A stretch of 40,483 bases of DNA from Verrucomicrobiota bacterium (GTDB lineage Bacteria; Verrucomicrobiota; Verrucomicrobiia; Chthoniobacterales; UBA10450), in NCBI GenBank assembly GCA_003219695.1, contig QHQA01000055.1, positions 1 through 40,483 of the forward strand. The letters run 5' to 3'. A program made the translations under genes and the position numbers. Below the pieces are notes generated by a model. The model made no database searches. It worked only from the letters and a program-made list of their open reading frames with translations, and had not been told where the DNA came from. Shown here piece after piece: positions 38,475 through 40,483 of this stretch (its first letter is position 1; each line of letters opens with the position of its first letter).

Positions 38475-39653
38475 CTACAGGTTTTCCTTCGCGCGCGCGA
38501 CGTCTGTCCCGCTGCCCGCGCGCACTTCCGGTCGCCACCGGAATTTTTGCAGTAACGGATTTTGCCGTTCTTCCACTGCATCTGCGATGATTTCGCCAAG
38601 CACCGGCGCGAACTTGAATCCATGTCCGCTGTCCCCCGCAGCAATTATTAATCCTTCGCGGTCCGGGTCGCGCGCGATCCAGAAGTGTCCATCGTGCGTG
38701 TCGCAATACATGCACACGCGCGAGTAAACAATCGGCGCGTCCGCTAATACCGGAAAAGTCGATGACAAGAACTCACGCAGATTCTGTTCTTCCTGTCGAG
38801 TGACGAGTCGCTCTGGCGAATCGGGCGACATTTCCCGACCAGGACCATGATTGGCGATCTTCACCACCCCATCACGATTCAGTGGGAATCCATAGTAACC
38901 GGTCGTCGTAATGTCTGCGCCGAAAACCGGAAAACGCTCCGCTGCAAAGAGCTCAGGCTGCTGGGGTTTCAGGTGAAATACCGGTTGACCGGTGGCGCGA
39001 AAGAAATTTTTCGTGAAGGGCAGCAGATAGGGCGTCCACGCACCGGCCGCGATTACGACAAGATGACCAGCGATCTGTTGCCCATTATCTAACACGATTC
39101 CCTTCACACGATCGTCGCTCTCATCCAACTGCGAAAAGCGTGTGCCCTCATGCAGTTCCACACCCAGCGATTTCGCGCGCTCGATCAATTTTGCGACGGC
39201 GCGCTCGCTTTCCGCATAGCCGGCTTCCCATTCGAGAACGCCATCGCGATAGAGCTCCGGATTCCATGCCGGAAACCGTTTCCATACCTGCGCCGAGTTC
39301 ATGCGCTCGATCTTGTGTCCGCGGTTCTCCAGCATCTTGAAGCTTTCGTATTCAAAATCGCCCGGCTTCATTTCCCGCTGGCAAACGAACATCACTCCGA
39401 CTTCGCGATAGAACTGGAGGCCAAATTCTTTGTTCCACTTGCGCCAGAGCTTGATCGCGCGCTCAGCTAATTCGGTGTATTCCTCATCTGCGCCGTAAGC
39501 CGCGCGCACTGCTTTGCTGACGTCGGTGGATGCCGCCAGTGGATGCGGCAGCGGACCGGGGTCGACGAGCGCGACTTTGTGCCGACGTTTTTTCAATTCG
39601 ATCGCGGCAGTAGCACCGTTAACTCCCGCGCCGACAACGATCACAGTTGCCAT
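38475..39653 (-). CDS. FAD-dependent oxidoreductase of the sarcosine oxidase (DAO) family
   Basis: The 392-residue product has the N-terminal FAD dinucleotide motif VIVVGAGVNGATAAIELKKRRHKVALVDPG and the second FAD-contacting stretch GHLVVIAAGAWTP. RVCMYCDTHDGHFWIARDP carries the Cys that binds FAD covalently in monomeric sarcosine oxidase and its relatives, and GLIIAAGDSGHGFKFAPVLGEIIAD is the usual end. It likely oxidises an N-methyl or secondary amine; the substrate is unknown. It lies 9 bp downstream of a second FAD enzyme gene, so the two may act together. It converges with jag. Confidence 0.9.
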   Translation of the reverse strand: MATVIVVGAGVNGATAAIELKKRRHKVALVDPGPLPHPLAASTDVSKAVRAAYGADEEYTELAERAIKLWRKWNKEFGLQFYREVGVMFVCQREMKPGDFEYESFKMLENRGHKIERMNSAQVWKRFPAWNPELYRDGVLEWEAGYAESERAVAKLIERAKSLGVELHEGTRFSQLDESDDRVKGIVLDNGQQIAGHLVVIAAGAWTPYLLPFTKNFFRATGQPVFHLKPQQPELFAAERFPVFGADITTTGYYGFPLNRDGVVKIANHGPGREMSPDSPERLVTRQEEQNLREFLSSTFPVLADAPIVYSRVCMYCDTHDGHFWIARDPDREGLIIAAGDSGHGFKFAPVLGEIIADAVEERQNPLLQKFRWRPEVRAGSGTDVARAKENL

Positions 39654-39662
39654 CTTTCGAAA

Positions 39663-40483
39663 TCAGCTCGCGAAGAGCTTTCGATAGTAGCGATACCAAT
39701 CGCTCTGAAAGCGCTCGTTGGGGTCGTATGTTCTTTTCAAAGCGAGAAATTGTTTGAACTGCGGATAGCAGGTCAGCACCTGCTCGGGTTTCGCGAATTT
39801 ATGGTAAGCCAGATAGTAACTTCCTCTGTCAGGCGTGGCCAGATCGATCAAGCCACGAAAGGAACGGGCCGACGCTTCAACGCCGGCAGGTGTGTGAAAT
39901 GTGAGCAGATTGAAGATGATGCACGCGTAAGATTCTTTCGCCCAGGCCAGGAAACTCTCATCGTCTTTTTCAATGAGCCGCACTGTGCCGTAAATGACGG
40001 TCGTGCGATTCGAGCGCAACAGTTCCGCTGCCTGCGCCAGGAAATCAGGAAGCTTCGTGCGCGGGACGTAAATTTCGGTGATGATGAGGCTCGATTCTTC
40101 GCCTCCGATTTGCTCTCGGATCTTCTGCGCGTAATTGGGCAGATACGCGCTGAGTTGATTTGTGTCGGACCAGTAAGTCTGCCCGTTCGTGGACAAATAA
40201 TAAGCGCTGTAACGCTTGAAAGCCTTTTCCCGGTCCGTGTAAGCAAGGCGCAGCAGCTGTAACCAGTCATCATCGCGTAACTCTTTTTTGGCAACAATCG
40301 GCTCGCCCACGTCGATCGCCTCGTAGCAGGAAAACACGCCCCGCTGGAGAAAGTCCGGCGATTTTTCATAAACGGAAAATTGAAAATCGCCGTAAAGATA
40401 TTTTTGCGCTATTCGTGGTTCAAAACGTTTTGGTAGCTCGTCTGCGTGAATGATCTCCACCACACGTCGCAGTTTTTGCCGGG
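39663..40483 (-). CDS. FAD-linked oxidase, C-terminal part (5' end outside the window)
   Basis: The frame is open to the right edge and reads RQKLRRVVEIIHADELPKRFEP into the visible protein, so the gene starts beyond 40483. About 273 residues of the substrate-binding half are present: GVFSCYEAIDVGEPI, DDDWLQLLRLAYTDREKAFKRYSAYYLST, ESSLIITEIYVPRTKLPDFLAQAAELLRS, NLLTFHTPAGVEAS, and a C terminus typical of FAD/FMN lactone oxidase- or DLD-like enzymes (FLALKRTYDPNERFQSDWYRYYRKLF). The N-terminal FAD-binding half cannot be seen. It is followed by the sarcosine-oxidase-like gene. Confidence 0.8.
   Translation of the reverse strand, partial: RQKLRRVVEIIHADELPKRFEPRIAQKYLYGDFQFSVYEKSPDFLQRGVFSCYEAIDVGEPIVAKKELRDDDWLQLLRLAYTDREKAFKRYSAYYLSTNGQTYWSDTNQLSAYLPNYAQKIREQIGGEESSLIITEIYVPRTKLPDFLAQAAELLRSNRTTVIYGTVRLIEKDDESFLAWAKESYACIIFNLLTFHTPAGVEASARSFRGLIDLATPDRGSYYLAYHKFAKPEQVLTCYPQFKQFLALKRTYDPNERFQSDWYRYYRKLFAS

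Overview
The window reads as ordinary bacterial chromosome with dense house-keeping genes and one accessory island. Gene content and intergenic style (AsmA/TamB-like protein, cyclase-TPR receptor, PII next to glnA, very many short intergenic repeats that read as peptides such as RVTPCAPP) suggest a Verrucomicrobiota, probably a soil member related to Chthoniobacterales. This is inference from gene flavour only; no rRNA is present.

Layout. 1-2320 (minus): a switch-kinase-like ATPase, then ruvB, then xseA running off the left edge. 2517-6849 (plus): secreted protein, DUF5996, AraC regulator, then purH. 6933-8138: FMN-dependent alpha-hydroxy-acid dehydrogenase. 8232-9601 (minus): two small membrane proteins and a tRNA-Pro locus with a tiny GIY-YIG nuclease island. 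10004-12521 (plus): rpoZ, smpB, a membrane-anchored SDR, thpR. 12552-16950 (minus): MFS transporter, then a four-gene cluster of beta-carbonic anhydrase, SnoaL-like protein, truncated haemoglobin and MOSC protein.

17106-21495 is the accessory part: unfamiliar proteins (EVE-like, a possible ADP-ribosyltransferase, a repeat/TM protein, a zinc-ribbon protein) separated by sites that resemble integron attC recombination sites, plus a structured 83-nt element and a relic of a second glnA 3' end. The chromosome resumes with glnA and glnB (minus), a nucleotidyl cyclase-TolB-TPR receptor, dnaE (split by a one-base frameshift), an AsmA-like protein and a DUF4230 protein (minus), YqgE, alanine dehydrogenase, a small lipoprotein, the rnpA-yidD-yidC-jag block, and two FAD oxidoreductases (minus), the last cut by the right edge.

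Nearly every gene boundary carries inverted or tandem short-unit repeats. Several supply stop codons or possible start codons to neighbouring genes. The strongest candidates for something new are the attC-like cassette region at 17.1-21.5 kb with its ADP-ribosyltransferase-like gene, and the 389-bp tRNA-Pro/GIY-YIG island with a 32-bp perfect tRNA 3'-end duplication.
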